Assembly (NCBI GenBank): GCA_944800085.1
Contig: CALYLO010000001.1
Span: 1,389,001 to 1,453,000 of the forward strand
From: Paenibacillus melissococcoides
GTDB taxonomy: Bacteria > Bacillota > Bacilli > Paenibacillales > Paenibacillaceae
Direction of reading: 5' to 3'
Length of the DNA: 64,000 bases
The position numbers and the translations under genes are program-made. The notes beneath the pieces are model-generated. The model did not search any database, was not told the origin of the DNA, and was given only the letters and a program-made list of their open reading frames with translations. This document shows, one piece after another, positions 52,681 through 61,071 of this stretch. Each line of letters opens with the position of its first letter. The first letter of the stretch is position 1.

Positions 52681-53327
52681 AATTTCTAAGAGATTATTGG
52701 CAGGATCTGGGTATCGTCGTCGCTTTTTTCGTATGCATTGGTTTATTGGTAAATGAAGCGCGCCTGCCGGAAATCGAGATCATTTTATGGCTCAGCTTTG
52801 TGGCGATATTGGTGCATCAATTTGAAGAATATCGGTGGCCGGGTTATTTCGGAGGGCTGTTTAACGGCGTTATATTTCGAAGCGAGCATCCGGAGCGCTA
52901 CCCGCTGAATACGCACTCCGCCATGATCATCAACCTCGGCATCGCTTATCTGTTTTATCTTCTTCCCGTCTTTGTGCCGCATCTCATCTGGCTCGGGCTT
53001 GCCCCCGTCTTCATGGGCTTTTTCCAATTTATATGGCACGGCATCTTTGTCAACATCAAAGCCAAAACGATCTACAATCCCGGCTTGGGCACCGTTCTCC
53101 TGTTTCATTTTCCGATCGGCGGCTGGTATATCTATCATATCGTGACACACAACCTTGCAAGCGCGTGGGATTGGATTCTGGGCACGGTTTATTTTGTGAT
53201 CGCCGTCTATATCTTCATCATCAAGGGGAATATGTGGCTGAAGGACGAACACTCGCCGTATGCGTTTACTCCGAAGCAGCTAGGCCCTTACAATTTGTCC
53301 GCAAAAACGAAAAACGTCGCGCGGTGA
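52677..53327 (+). CDS. HXXEE-domain integral membrane protein
   Basis: A 216-residue protein with six to seven helices. The family motif HQFEEY (H..EE) is in the second helix region, with WPGYFGG, NTHSAMIINL, FQFIWHG and HIVTHNLASAW as further conserved His/Trp sites, a layout suggesting a metal- or cofactor-binding membrane core. The HXXEE family has no proven function. ATGA overlap with the TetR gene indicates a two-gene system, and HXXEE-TetR pairs probably respond to a membrane-active compound (inference). Confidence 0.8.
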   Translation: MKFLRDYWQDLGIVVAFFVCIGLLVNEARLPEIEIILWLSFVAILVHQFEEYRWPGYFGGLFNGVIFRSEHPERYPLNTHSAMIINLGIAYLFYLLPVFVPHLIWLGLAPVFMGFFQFIWHGIFVNIKAKTIYNPGLGTVLLFHFPIGGWYIYHIVTHNLASAWDWILGTVYFVIAVYIFIIKGNMWLKDEHSPYAFTPKQLGPYNLSAKTKNVAR

Positions 53328-53426
53328 TCGGGGCTTGCGAACGTTTGCTGAGGATACTCGCATGACAAGGTCCATCTTCTTCAGCCGTTCCATAATTAAC
53401 GCGGCGTTAATGCCTGTGAGACTTTT

Positions 53427-54614
53427 TTACTTAAATAAGTTAAGCGTCGTAATAATGATCGGCATAGCGAACACATCAATCAGAAAGGCGCCGACAATCG
53501 GAACGATCAGGTACGCTTTGCGGGAAGGGCCGAAGCGCTCGGTGACCGCAGCCATGTTGGCCATCGCATTGGGCGTGGCGCCGAGGCCGTGGCCCGTGAA
53601 GCCTGCGACCATTACGGCGGCGTCATAGTTTTTGCCGAGCAGCCGGAACAAAATGAAAATACCGAACAGGACGATAAATACGACCTAGACCAGCACGATA
53701 ACGAGGATCGGAAGCGCCAGATCGGCTACTTCCCACAGCTTGATGCTCATGAGCGCCATGGACAGGAAAATGCCAAGCGTGACGTCGCTAATCAGGTTGA
53801 TGCTTTTCATATCGATCGCTTGTGGCTTGAATTTGTCGACGATGTTGCGGACGATGACGGCGACAAACATGGCTCCGACATAGCCGGGCAGGACGAAGCC
53901 CGTTGCCGAGGAGAACAGATCTCCCAAATAGGTCCCTAGCGCCATGCAGAAGGTGATGAGCAAGACTTGAATGAAGAAGGTATGGGTCGTGATTGGCTGC
54001 GCGTTTTCTTTTACGTCTGCAGCCTCTTCAGCGGCTTCGGCAGGTTTCAGATTGTATTTGCCCAGCAAATACTTTACGGTCGGGCCGCCGACCAAGCCGC
54101 CGGCGATAAGGCCGAACGTGGCCGCCGCGATTCCGATGGACAGTGCCGAAGGGATGCCCATCTCTTCTATGGTTTGTCCAAAAGCGGTTGCGGCCCCATG
54201 TCCGCCTTCCATGGACACGGCTCCGGCCATCATCCCGATCAGGGGATGGATGCCGAACAGCGAGGCGAGGGAGACGCCGATGACGTTTTGCGCCAGAGCG
54301 AGGAAGCCGCAGGCGAGCCAGTAGATGACGAGCAGCTTGCCGCCCAGCTTGATAAGCTGGAAGCTGGCGCCCAAGCCTACCGTGGTGAAGAACGTGAGCA
54401 TGAACAGACTTTGGAGCGAGGTGTCCAATGTAATGGCTAACAGGCCCGTCGTCTTCAAAATCGTAGCGATAATGGCGAACAGCAGTCCCCCGACCACGGG
54501 GGCCGGAATGCAAAACCTTTGCAGCAAGCCTGTCTTTTTCACAATGAATGTCCCCAGTACGAGCAGCGCGACGGCCAAAAATATCGTGTTCACTTGATTA
54601 AGTGCCAGTGTCAT
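53427..54614 (-). pseudogene. gltS: Sodium/glutamate symporter GltS with in-frame amber stop
   Basis: From ATG 54614 the GltS sequence is normal (LVLGTFIVKKTGLLQRFCIP, AGAVSMEGGHGAATAFGQTI) for 309 residues, then TAG at 53687-53685 (LPILVIVLV-stop), after which the same frame continues VVFIVLFGIFILFRLLGKNY and GHGLGATPNAMANM to 53427. Total length with the stop read through is 395 residues, as in intact GltS. A C-to-T change (CAG to TAG) is the simplest cause. It overlaps the end of hutG by 17 nt. Confidence 0.8.
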
Positions 54615-55584
54615 CGTTGTCCCTCCCTAAAATGGCCATAATGGCTTCATTCGTCAAGTAAGCACCTAACTTCACGGTTTTTCCCTGTTCGTCTACGACC
54701 GGATTCACTTCGCAAATATCAAAAGAAAGCGCTTTCGAATGTGAGGCTGCCGTGCGAATCAGGCTGCGGACAATCATCGGCGTCAACCCGAATGGGGACG
54801 GGGCGCTGACTCCCGGCGCGAATGCCGCATTGATCACATCGGTGCACAGGGTAAGCATCACATAATCGTGCTGGTCGATAAATTCGTGCAAGGCGGATGT
54901 AATCTCATCCATCAGTCCTTCCTGCAGCTCTTCTTCCAAAATATAGCCCGCGCCAAGCTCGTCCGCCTTGTCGAACAGCTCCTGCGTATTGCCGAAGCGC
55001 TGGATGCCGAGCACAAAATAATGGCTGTTCTTGTCCTGTTCCAATATTTGGCGGAACATCGTTCCCGAGGAAGGCTGCCGGTCGTAGGCGCGTAAATCGA
55101 AATGAGCGTCAATGTTGATGATGCCCAGCGAAGCGTCTGCGCCGATATATTGGCGGACCCCTAAATAATGCCCATACAAGGTCTCATGGCCTCCGCCTAA
55201 TATAATGGGAGCCGCCGCTGCGGACAGGATGCGGGAGACCGCACGGCCCAATGCTTCCTGGGCTTCTTCCAGCCGTTCGCCGATGCAGCTTATATTGCCC
55301 GCGTCGACAAGGCGTTGGCCTTCCTTCGCTCTCCAGGGGATGCTTGCGAGCGCCCGCCGGATCGCATTCGGCGCTTGTGCCGCGCCGACTCGGCCCTGAT
55401 TCCGCCGCACGCCTTCCTCGCATTCAAAACCGATGATGGCGCAAGTCTTGGCAGAGGCAGTATGCCATGTATCCAGATCGATCGGTACCACGATTTGATG
55501 GTAGCGAAAGCAGCTTCTTCTCTCCGTATGATCCGTCCGTCCGGTCCACACATCAGATTCAACCTTATTTTGCAATTTTCCCAT
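54598..55584 (-). CDS. hutG: Formimidoylglutamase (HutG), ureohydrolase family
   Basis: A 328-residue binuclear-Mn ureohydrolase. Metal-binding blocks are LGGGHETLYGHYLG, NIDAHFDLRAYD and LSFDICEVNPVVD; LTLCTDVINAAFAPGVSAPS is the substrate-side motif typical of HutG. It converts N-formimidoyl-L-glutamate to L-glutamate and formamide in histidine degradation. No other hut genes are here; the next gene in the operon is a (broken) glutamate symporter and a LysR gene diverges upstream. ATG 55584 lies right after AGAGAGG, unusually close. Confidence 0.85.
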   Translation of the reverse strand: MGKLQNKVESDVWTGRTDHTERRSCFRYHQIVVPIDLDTWHTASAKTCAIIGFECEEGVRRNQGRVGAAQAPNAIRRALASIPWRAKEGQRLVDAGNISCIGERLEEAQEALGRAVSRILSAAAAPIILGGGHETLYGHYLGVRQYIGADASLGIINIDAHFDLRAYDRQPSSGTMFRQILEQDKNSHYFVLGIQRFGNTQELFDKADELGAGYILEEELQEGLMDEITSALHEFIDQHDYVMLTLCTDVINAAFAPGVSAPSPFGLTPMIVRSLIRTAASHSKALSFDICEVNPVVDEQGKTVKLGAYLTNEAIMAILGRDNDDTGT

Positions 55585-55704
55585 CCTCTCTCTATGTTCT
55601 GACTGCTATTCGGTTGTTTGTTTCATTATAAGATGACATTATTATAATTTAAAATATATAATATTAATAAATTAATAGTTTAGGGCTATAAATAGGAAAG
55701 GAAG

Positions 55705-56613
55705 ATGGCGTTGGACATCAAGCAATTATTTTATTTCGTGACGGTTGCCGATCAGTTGAGCTACTCCAAAGCGGCGCAAAAACTGCATATTTCCCAGCCT
55801 TCGTTAAGCAACGCCATTAAAAATCTGGAGCATGAGGTCGGTTCGCCCTTGCTGGAGCGAAGCAACCGAAAAATAGAGCTGACGGACGCCGGCAAAGTGC
55901 TGTATGCCAAATCGCTTCAGCTCTTGTCCCAGATGAACATTTTGAAAAAGGAGATGCAAGAGGTAAGGCTGACAGGGAGCGGGGAGCTGATCATCGGCAT
56001 GATCGAGTCGGTGAGGCATTGGGTTCCGAAGGTGATCCGCGAATATCAAGGCCGGTATCCTTCGATGCGGATCAAGCTGATCGAGGTGTTGAGCCGGAAG
56101 GCGGTCATCGATTCCTTGCGGAAATATCATACCCATCTCATCATCACCAATCAGTGCATTGAGGAGGAAGACATCGAATCGCTTCCTTTATATACGGAGA
56201 AATTAGTGCTTGTGCTGCACCGGGATCACCCCCTGTCCGCGAAGGAATCCATTACATTTGCAGAACTGGCCGAAGAGCCTTTTATTATTAGCATGGAGGG
56301 GTTCCAGACGAGGGAGGATATTTTGGAAGCCTTTGCGCTAGAACAAGTGTCTCCGAACATCCAATTTGAGATCGAACGCTTTGAGACCGCTTTGACCTTA
56401 GTGAGAGAAAATCTGGGGGTGGCCATCATCCCTGAAAATTATTTGGTTGAACCGCAAGATGACACGATTATCCGGAAAACGATGGATTCGCCTGCGCTCG
56501 AACGGACGGTGTATTTGACCTATATGAAAAACCGGTATTTGGCTCCCGCGGTCCAAAGCTTTTTGGAAGACATCCAGCGGAGCTTCGCCCCGGATCAAAA
56601 AGCCAACGTCTGA
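55705..56613 (+). CDS. LysR-family transcriptional regulator
   Basis: A 302-residue LysR protein with N-terminal winged HTH (LFYFVTVADQLSYSKAAQKLHISQPSLSNAIKNLEHEVG) and a periplasmic-binding-like effector domain (about 90-295). It is divergent from hutG-gltS with a very A/T-rich 120-bp intergenic region, the usual arrangement of a LysR activator and its target, so it probably controls those genes in response to a histidine- or glutamate-related metabolite. Confidence 0.88.
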   Translation: MALDIKQLFYFVTVADQLSYSKAAQKLHISQPSLSNAIKNLEHEVGSPLLERSNRKIELTDAGKVLYAKSLQLLSQMNILKKEMQEVRLTGSGELIIGMIESVRHWVPKVIREYQGRYPSMRIKLIEVLSRKAVIDSLRKYHTHLIITNQCIEEEDIESLPLYTEKLVLVLHRDHPLSAKESITFAELAEEPFIISMEGFQTREDILEAFALEQVSPNIQFEIERFETALTLVRENLGVAIIPENYLVEPQDDTIIRKTMDSPALERTVYLTYMKNRYLAPAVQSFLEDIQRSFAPDQKANV

Positions 56614-56652
56614 CGGACGTTGGCTTGCGGCCTTGCGATGGAGCAAATCTCT

Positions 56653-57669
56653 CTAGCGCTGATAAATTTGCCGGTAGCGGGCCGGCGTGATGCGCTCGAA
56701 TTTTTTGAATGTTATAATGAAGTAGCTCGGTTCGCTGAAGCCGAGATCGTTGCTGATCTGCGAGATGGACAGATCCGTCGTCTCCAGCAGCTGCTTGGCC
56801 CATTCCATCTTCAGGCGGGGAATGAACACGGAGAAGTTCTCCCCGGTCTCCTTCGTAAAGATGCGGCTGAAATAGCTCGGACTGACATGGCACAGGCTGG
56901 CCATATCGGCCAGCTTCACATTTTCGCTTTTATGCGTATAAATATAATCGAATGCCGGCTGCAGAATCGGATTGGACGATGCCGTTCTCTGCTGGGTCAT
57001 GCTGCTGATGTGGCTGTCGATCAGCGTGTTTTCCAGTTCGCTTTTCATCGTCTGAATGCTGCGAAACGCCTGATCGGCGAAGGAATCAAGGATCGGGTTA
57101 TTGCCGGTTAACGCTTGACGGTACATATCGATGGTCGCGTTTTTATGAATCGCTTCCTCTACAATATAATTGCATAGATGATACAGCATCTCCGAGATCG
57201 TCACCACTTCGTCATACGACAGGACCGGAAGCGAGTCGTATTCCTGCTCCAGGCTGCGGAACTTGGCGTTGGCGACGGCATTGGAGGGGCGCGTCACGAT
57301 CTGCTCCAGCTCCATCGGGTTGTCGCGCAGCTTGACCTGTCCGGCCATGATCGCGCCCATATATTGAGTGTGAACGATTATCGGGATCGCGATATCGACA
57401 ATATTGAAGTGGCAGAGGTAGATATAAGGCTTGTTCAGCCGCACCGCTTCCAGACCGCCCCGGGCGTCGCATTTTTGGCAGTACGGCGACAAGGCCTCGT
57501 CCTGGCGTATCGCCTGGCAGAAGCTTTGGCAGTGGCTGTGCTTCGTGACGGGCACGCCTTTATAGTCGGTCGTGATGACGGCCATTTTCGTAACGAGAGA
57601 GAGCGAGTCCTGCAGCGTCTGCCATTTTTCCATATCGATGATGCTGTCCAGATGAAAACGCGAGGTCAT
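56653..57669 (-). CDS. PocR-domain AraC-family regulator
   Basis: A 338-residue regulator: N-terminal PocR sensory domain (about 10-175) with the Cys-rich stretch HSHCQSFCQAIRQDE and YCQKCDARGG, and a C-terminal AraC HTH (about 240-338; LADMASLCHVSPSYFSRIFTKETGENF and ISNDLGFSEPSYFIITFKKF). PocR domains bind small hydrocarbon-like ligands such as 1,3-propanediol or glycerol. ATG 57669 (10 nt after AAGGAGA) is preferred to 57678. It is divergent from the glycerol dehydrogenase-dihydroxyacetone kinase operon and is its likely activator. Confidence 0.88.
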   Translation of the reverse strand: MTSRFHLDSIIDMEKWQTLQDSLSLVTKMAVITTDYKGVPVTKHSHCQSFCQAIRQDEALSPYCQKCDARGGLEAVRLNKPYIYLCHFNIVDIAIPIIVHTQYMGAIMAGQVKLRDNPMELEQIVTRPSNAVANAKFRSLEQEYDSLPVLSYDEVVTISEMLYHLCNYIVEEAIHKNATIDMYRQALTGNNPILDSFADQAFRSIQTMKSELENTLIDSHISSMTQQRTASSNPILQPAFDYIYTHKSENVKLADMASLCHVSPSYFSRIFTKETGENFSVFIPRLKMEWAKQLLETTDLSISQISNDLGFSEPSYFIITFKKFERITPARYRQIYQR

Positions 57670-57728
57670 ATCACTCATTCTCCTTCCGTACGCTCGGCCC
57701 TATTATAGCACATAATAATCGGATGACA

Positions 57729-57835
57729 GGACAAGATAATACTATTTTTGAATGAGAGGATAAGAAAATACGATAAGATAGCGCTTTATTTTGCAGGAAT
57801 AGTGCCATGATCTTGTCCCGGGCCGCTACTATAAT
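57729..57835 (+). promoter_or_regulatory. Regulatory region of gldA with 9-bp inverted repeats
   Basis: GGACAAGAT (57729-57737) and ATCTTGTCC (57810-57818) are perfect inverted copies 72 bp apart; a TATAAT (57830-57835) without a good -35 lies just beyond the second, fitting AraC-type activation. A weak cre-like AGATAGCGCTTTAT is at 57777-57790. Confidence 0.45.
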
Positions 57836-57874
57836 GGAAACGGAAGTACACATACGCAGAGGAGGATTACGCAA

Positions 57875-59005
57875 ATGAGAAAAGCGTTTATCAGTCCAGC
57901 CAAATATGTACAAGGTGAAAATGAGCTGTTGAATCTGGGATATTTCATCAAGACCTTCGGAGAATCGGCTCTGCTGATTGCCCATGCCGATGATGTGCAG
58001 CGCGTCAAGCCGAAGCTTGAACATACGATGAAGACCTATGGAGTGACGCTAGTTGAGAGCGGTTTCAACGGGGAATGCTCCCGCCAGGAAGTGCAGCGGT
58101 TGAAGCAGCTTGCGGCGGAGCATAACTGTTCCTGCACGATCGGACTGGGCGGAGGCAAGGCGATCGACACCTCCAAATGCGTCGCGGAGGGCGAAGCGCT
58201 TATTATCGTGCCGACCATCGCGGCGACGGATGCGCCGACAAGCCATTCGGCCGTGCTGTATACGCCGGAGGGCGAGTTCGATGATTATGCTTATTTCAAG
58301 CAAAGCCCGACGGTCGTCATGATCGATACGACGGTAATCGCGAATGCGCCGACGCGCTTCCTGGTCGCCGGGATGGGGGATGCGCTGTCTACTTACTTCG
58401 AAGCAAGAGCGACGTCGAATTCGTATTCGCGAGTCAATGCAGGTCTGCCGTGCGGAGAGCAAGAGGGCGTTGGGCCGGCAATAGGCACCCGGGCCGCGCT
58501 GGCTCTGGCCAAGCTGTGCTATGAGACTTTGCTGGAGGATGGCGCTAAGGCCAAAGCGGCCTGCGACGCGAATCTGGTGACCCCTGCGCTTGAAAATATT
58601 GTGGAAACGAATATCCTGTTGTCCGGCCTGGGCTTCGAAAGCGGCGGTCTCGCGGCGGCTCATGCGATCCACAATGGCTTGACGGCGCTCGAGGGTACGC
58701 ATCATTATTATCATGGGGAGAAAGTGGCCTTTACGACGCTGGTGCAATTGGTTCTGGAAAATGCGAGCACGGCGGAAATCAATGAGGTGCTGCAATTCTG
58801 TGTCAGCGTAGGCCTGCCGGTCTGTCTCGCCGATATCGGCGTGACGAGCGTGACGGATGAAGAGCTGCGGAATGTGGCGGCCAAAGCCTGCATCGCGGAA
58901 GAGTCGATTCATTCGATGCCGTTCCCGGTTAATGAAGATATGGTGGTGGCCGCGATTCGCGTCGCGGATAAGATCGGCCAGCAATTTAAGCAAAAGGGTG
59001 AATAA
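57875..59005 (+). CDS. gldA: Glycerol dehydrogenase
   Basis: A 376-residue iron-type alcohol dehydrogenase family enzyme oxidising glycerol to dihydroxyacetone with NAD+. NAD loop GLGGGKAIDTSK, TDAPTSHSAV and metal-binding Asp in GMGDALSTYFEA, His in AAAHAIHNGLT and His in HYYHGEKVAF are all present. Start ATG 57875 follows GGAGG. It is 2 bp from the dihydroxyacetone kinase gene, so the two steps of the DHA pathway are co-expressed. Confidence 0.92.
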   Translation: MRKAFISPAKYVQGENELLNLGYFIKTFGESALLIAHADDVQRVKPKLEHTMKTYGVTLVESGFNGECSRQEVQRLKQLAAEHNCSCTIGLGGGKAIDTSKCVAEGEALIIVPTIAATDAPTSHSAVLYTPEGEFDDYAYFKQSPTVVMIDTTVIANAPTRFLVAGMGDALSTYFEARATSNSYSRVNAGLPCGEQEGVGPAIGTRAALALAKLCYETLLEDGAKAKAACDANLVTPALENIVETNILLSGLGFESGGLAAAHAIHNGLTALEGTHHYYHGEKVAFTTLVQLVLENASTAEINEVLQFCVSVGLPVCLADIGVTSVTDEELRNVAAKACIAEESIHSMPFPVNEDMVVAAIRVADKIGQQFKQKGE

Positions 59006-59007
59006 TC

Positions 59008-60768
59008 GTGAAGAAGATCATCAATAAGCCGGAGACGCTCGTCCGGGAAATGTGCCGCGGACTGGTGCTTGCCCATCCAGAACTGGAGTTCATCAGCAAA
59101 TACAAGATCGTGAAGAAGAGAGAGCTGAACGCGGACAAGGTCACCTTGATCAGCGGCGGAGGAAGCGGCCATGAGCCGGCGCATGCCGGCTTCGTCGGGC
59201 AGGGGATGCTCGATGTGGCGGTATGCGGCGACGTGTTCGCCTCCCCGTCCCAGATTCAGGTCTATCAAGCAATCAAGGCTTCCGCCAGCAACAAGGGCAC
59301 GCTGCTCATCATCAAAAATTACAGCGGCGACATTATGAACTTCAAAAATGCGGCCCATCTCGCGGAAGAAGACGGAATCAAGGTCGATTATGTGAAGGTG
59401 GACGACGACATCGCGGTGGAGGACAGTCTGTATACGGTCGGCCGCCGAGGCGTGGCCGGAACGGTGCTCGTGCATAAGATCGCCGGCGCCGCCGCCGAAG
59501 CGGGCTTGGAATTGGCGGACGTGAAGGCAATCGCCCAACACGCGATCGACCGCACGCGAAGCATCGGCTTCGCCCTCACTTCCTGCACCGTCCCGGCCAA
59601 AGGGACTCCGACCTTCGAGCTGGGCGAGGAAGAAATCGAGTACGGCGTCGGCATACACGGCGAGCCCGGCATCCGCAGGGAGAAGATGCAGTCGGCGGAT
59701 GAGCTGGCGAAGAAAATGGTGGCGGACCTGTTCCGCGACATGAAGCTGGACGATGGTTCCGCCGAGGAACTTGCGGTGCTGGTGAACGGCTTCGGCGGCT
59801 CGCCGCTGCAGGAATTGTATCTGTTGGCGAACGCGGTCGTGCGGGAAATCCGGAGTCGTCGCGTTTCCATCCTCAAGGTCTTCGTCGGAAACTATATGAC
59901 GAGCATCGATATGGCGGGCGCCTCCGTGTCTCTGATGCGGCTGGATGATCAGTTGAAGAAGTATTTGGCGGCGAACTGCGATACCCCAGCGCTGCAGGTC
60001 AGCGGGCCGTTCGCTCCGCTGCCTGTCCAGGAGGAGGCTGCGGAGACGGCGGAGAAGCAAGCGGTGTCCTATCGCTGCGAGACGGATCCTGCCTATGCGA
60101 AAATTGAACGGAATGTGTTCTCGCTGAACAACTTGATCTATCTGACCGACAAGATGAGCGAGATTATTATCGAGAATGAAGTGGCCTTCTGCGAGCTCGA
60201 TTCGCATGCCGGCGACGGCGACTTCGGCATGAGCGTCGCCAAAGGCTTCAAGCAATTGAAGCGCGAATGGCATGAGATTATGGCGTATCACGCCGGGAAT
60301 ATCGGCGAGTTCTTCCATGCCTGCTCCTTGGTCATTATGGAGCATTGCGGCGGCGCTTCCGGGCCGATCTGGGGCTCGGCGTTCCGGGCGGCCGGGAAAT
60401 ATGCCGGGGACCGCACCGAACTGACGGTTCCGGAATTCGCGGAGATGATGCAGGCGGTAGTCAAAGGGATTCAGGACACCGGCGAGCGTTCCTTCGGCCG
60501 CGGCGCGGTTGTCGGCGACAAGACGTTGATCGACGCGCTTGCTCCGTTCGCGGACGCCTGGGAGCGGAGCGCCGCAGCGGGCGACGATCTGAAGACCGCC
60601 GCGGCTGCTGCGGCGGAAGCCGCCGTCCAAGGGGCGAAGCATACAGAGACCATCGTCGCCCGGATGGGCCGGGCAGGCACGGTTGGCGAACGCAGCCTCG
60701 GCTACCCGGACGCCGGCGCTTATGCGCTCGGCGTGATTTTCACGGAGCTGGCGCGGGTGCTGGAGTAG
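59008..60768 (+). CDS. Dihydroxyacetone kinase, fused DhaK-DhaL
   Basis: A 586-residue ATP-dependent kinase. DhaK domain (1-330) shows GGGSGHEPAHAGFVG and the covalent-substrate His in YGVGIHGEPGI. DhaL domain (about 370-586) shows the Mg-ATP motif ELDSHAGDGDFGMSVAKGF, GGASGPIWGSAF and RMGRAGTVGERSLGYPDAG. DhaL is fused, so this is the ATP-using type, not the PTS DhaKLM complex. It uses dihydroxyacetone from GldA. GTG start at 59008 just after the gldA stop suggests coupling. Ends before a perfect hairpin. Confidence 0.92.
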   Translation: MKKIINKPETLVREMCRGLVLAHPELEFISKYKIVKKRELNADKVTLISGGGSGHEPAHAGFVGQGMLDVAVCGDVFASPSQIQVYQAIKASASNKGTLLIIKNYSGDIMNFKNAAHLAEEDGIKVDYVKVDDDIAVEDSLYTVGRRGVAGTVLVHKIAGAAAEAGLELADVKAIAQHAIDRTRSIGFALTSCTVPAKGTPTFELGEEEIEYGVGIHGEPGIRREKMQSADELAKKMVADLFRDMKLDDGSAEELAVLVNGFGGSPLQELYLLANAVVREIRSRRVSILKVFVGNYMTSIDMAGASVSLMRLDDQLKKYLAANCDTPALQVSGPFAPLPVQEEAAETAEKQAVSYRCETDPAYAKIERNVFSLNNLIYLTDKMSEIIIENEVAFCELDSHAGDGDFGMSVAKGFKQLKREWHEIMAYHAGNIGEFFHACSLVIMEHCGGASGPIWGSAFRAAGKYAGDRTELTVPEFAEMMQAVVKGIQDTGERSFGRGAVVGDKTLIDALAPFADAWERSAAAGDDLKTAAAAAAEAAVQGAKHTETIVARMGRAGTVGERSLGYPDAGAYALGVIFTELARVLE

Positions 60769-60780
60769 GAACTGGCGTGC

Positions 60781-60814
60781 TGCAGCCCCTGCAGCTGTAG
60801 CTGCAGGGGCTGCA
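60781..60814. terminator. Perfect 16-bp hairpin after the DHA operon
   Basis: TGCAGCCCCTGCAGCT and its exact reverse complement AGCTGCAGGGGCTGCA are separated by GT. Lacks a T run, so rho-independent termination is not assured. Confidence 0.5.
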
Positions 60815-60889
60815 GCAGGTGCCATTCGCAGGTGCACAGGTGGAGTGCTGCTGGGCCTCCCAGGGGAAGTGCCGCGTCCGGGTGACAGT

Positions 60890-60969
60890 TGCTGCAAAAC
60901 TACAGCATTTTCCTCCTTTGGGAGGCCGATTTGGTCAAAAAGCTGCACTGGTGCCACTAGCGTTGCATC
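60890..60969 (+). repeat. Interspersed repeat arm, left
   Basis: Begins GCTGCAAAACTACAGCATTT; the segment 60933-60969 (GGTCAAAAAGCTGCACTGG to CTAGCGTTGCATC) is an inverted copy of 62452-62463 plus 63296-63321 on the other side of the IS4/IS5 block. Confidence 0.65.
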
Positions 60970-61071
60970 GAGCGGTTAGTTCATAATCTAATTTCAATTA
61001 ACATCAATATATGATATATATTTACATTTGCGATGTCCGCGCTAAGTCTAAAAAAGTCGAGCTGGAAACAG

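Noticed and set aside
58909..60957. 682-codon open frame on the minus strand
   Set aside because: Mirror of gldA end and the DhaK-DhaL gene in GC-rich DNA; no family resemblance, whereas the plus strand encodes clear enzymes.
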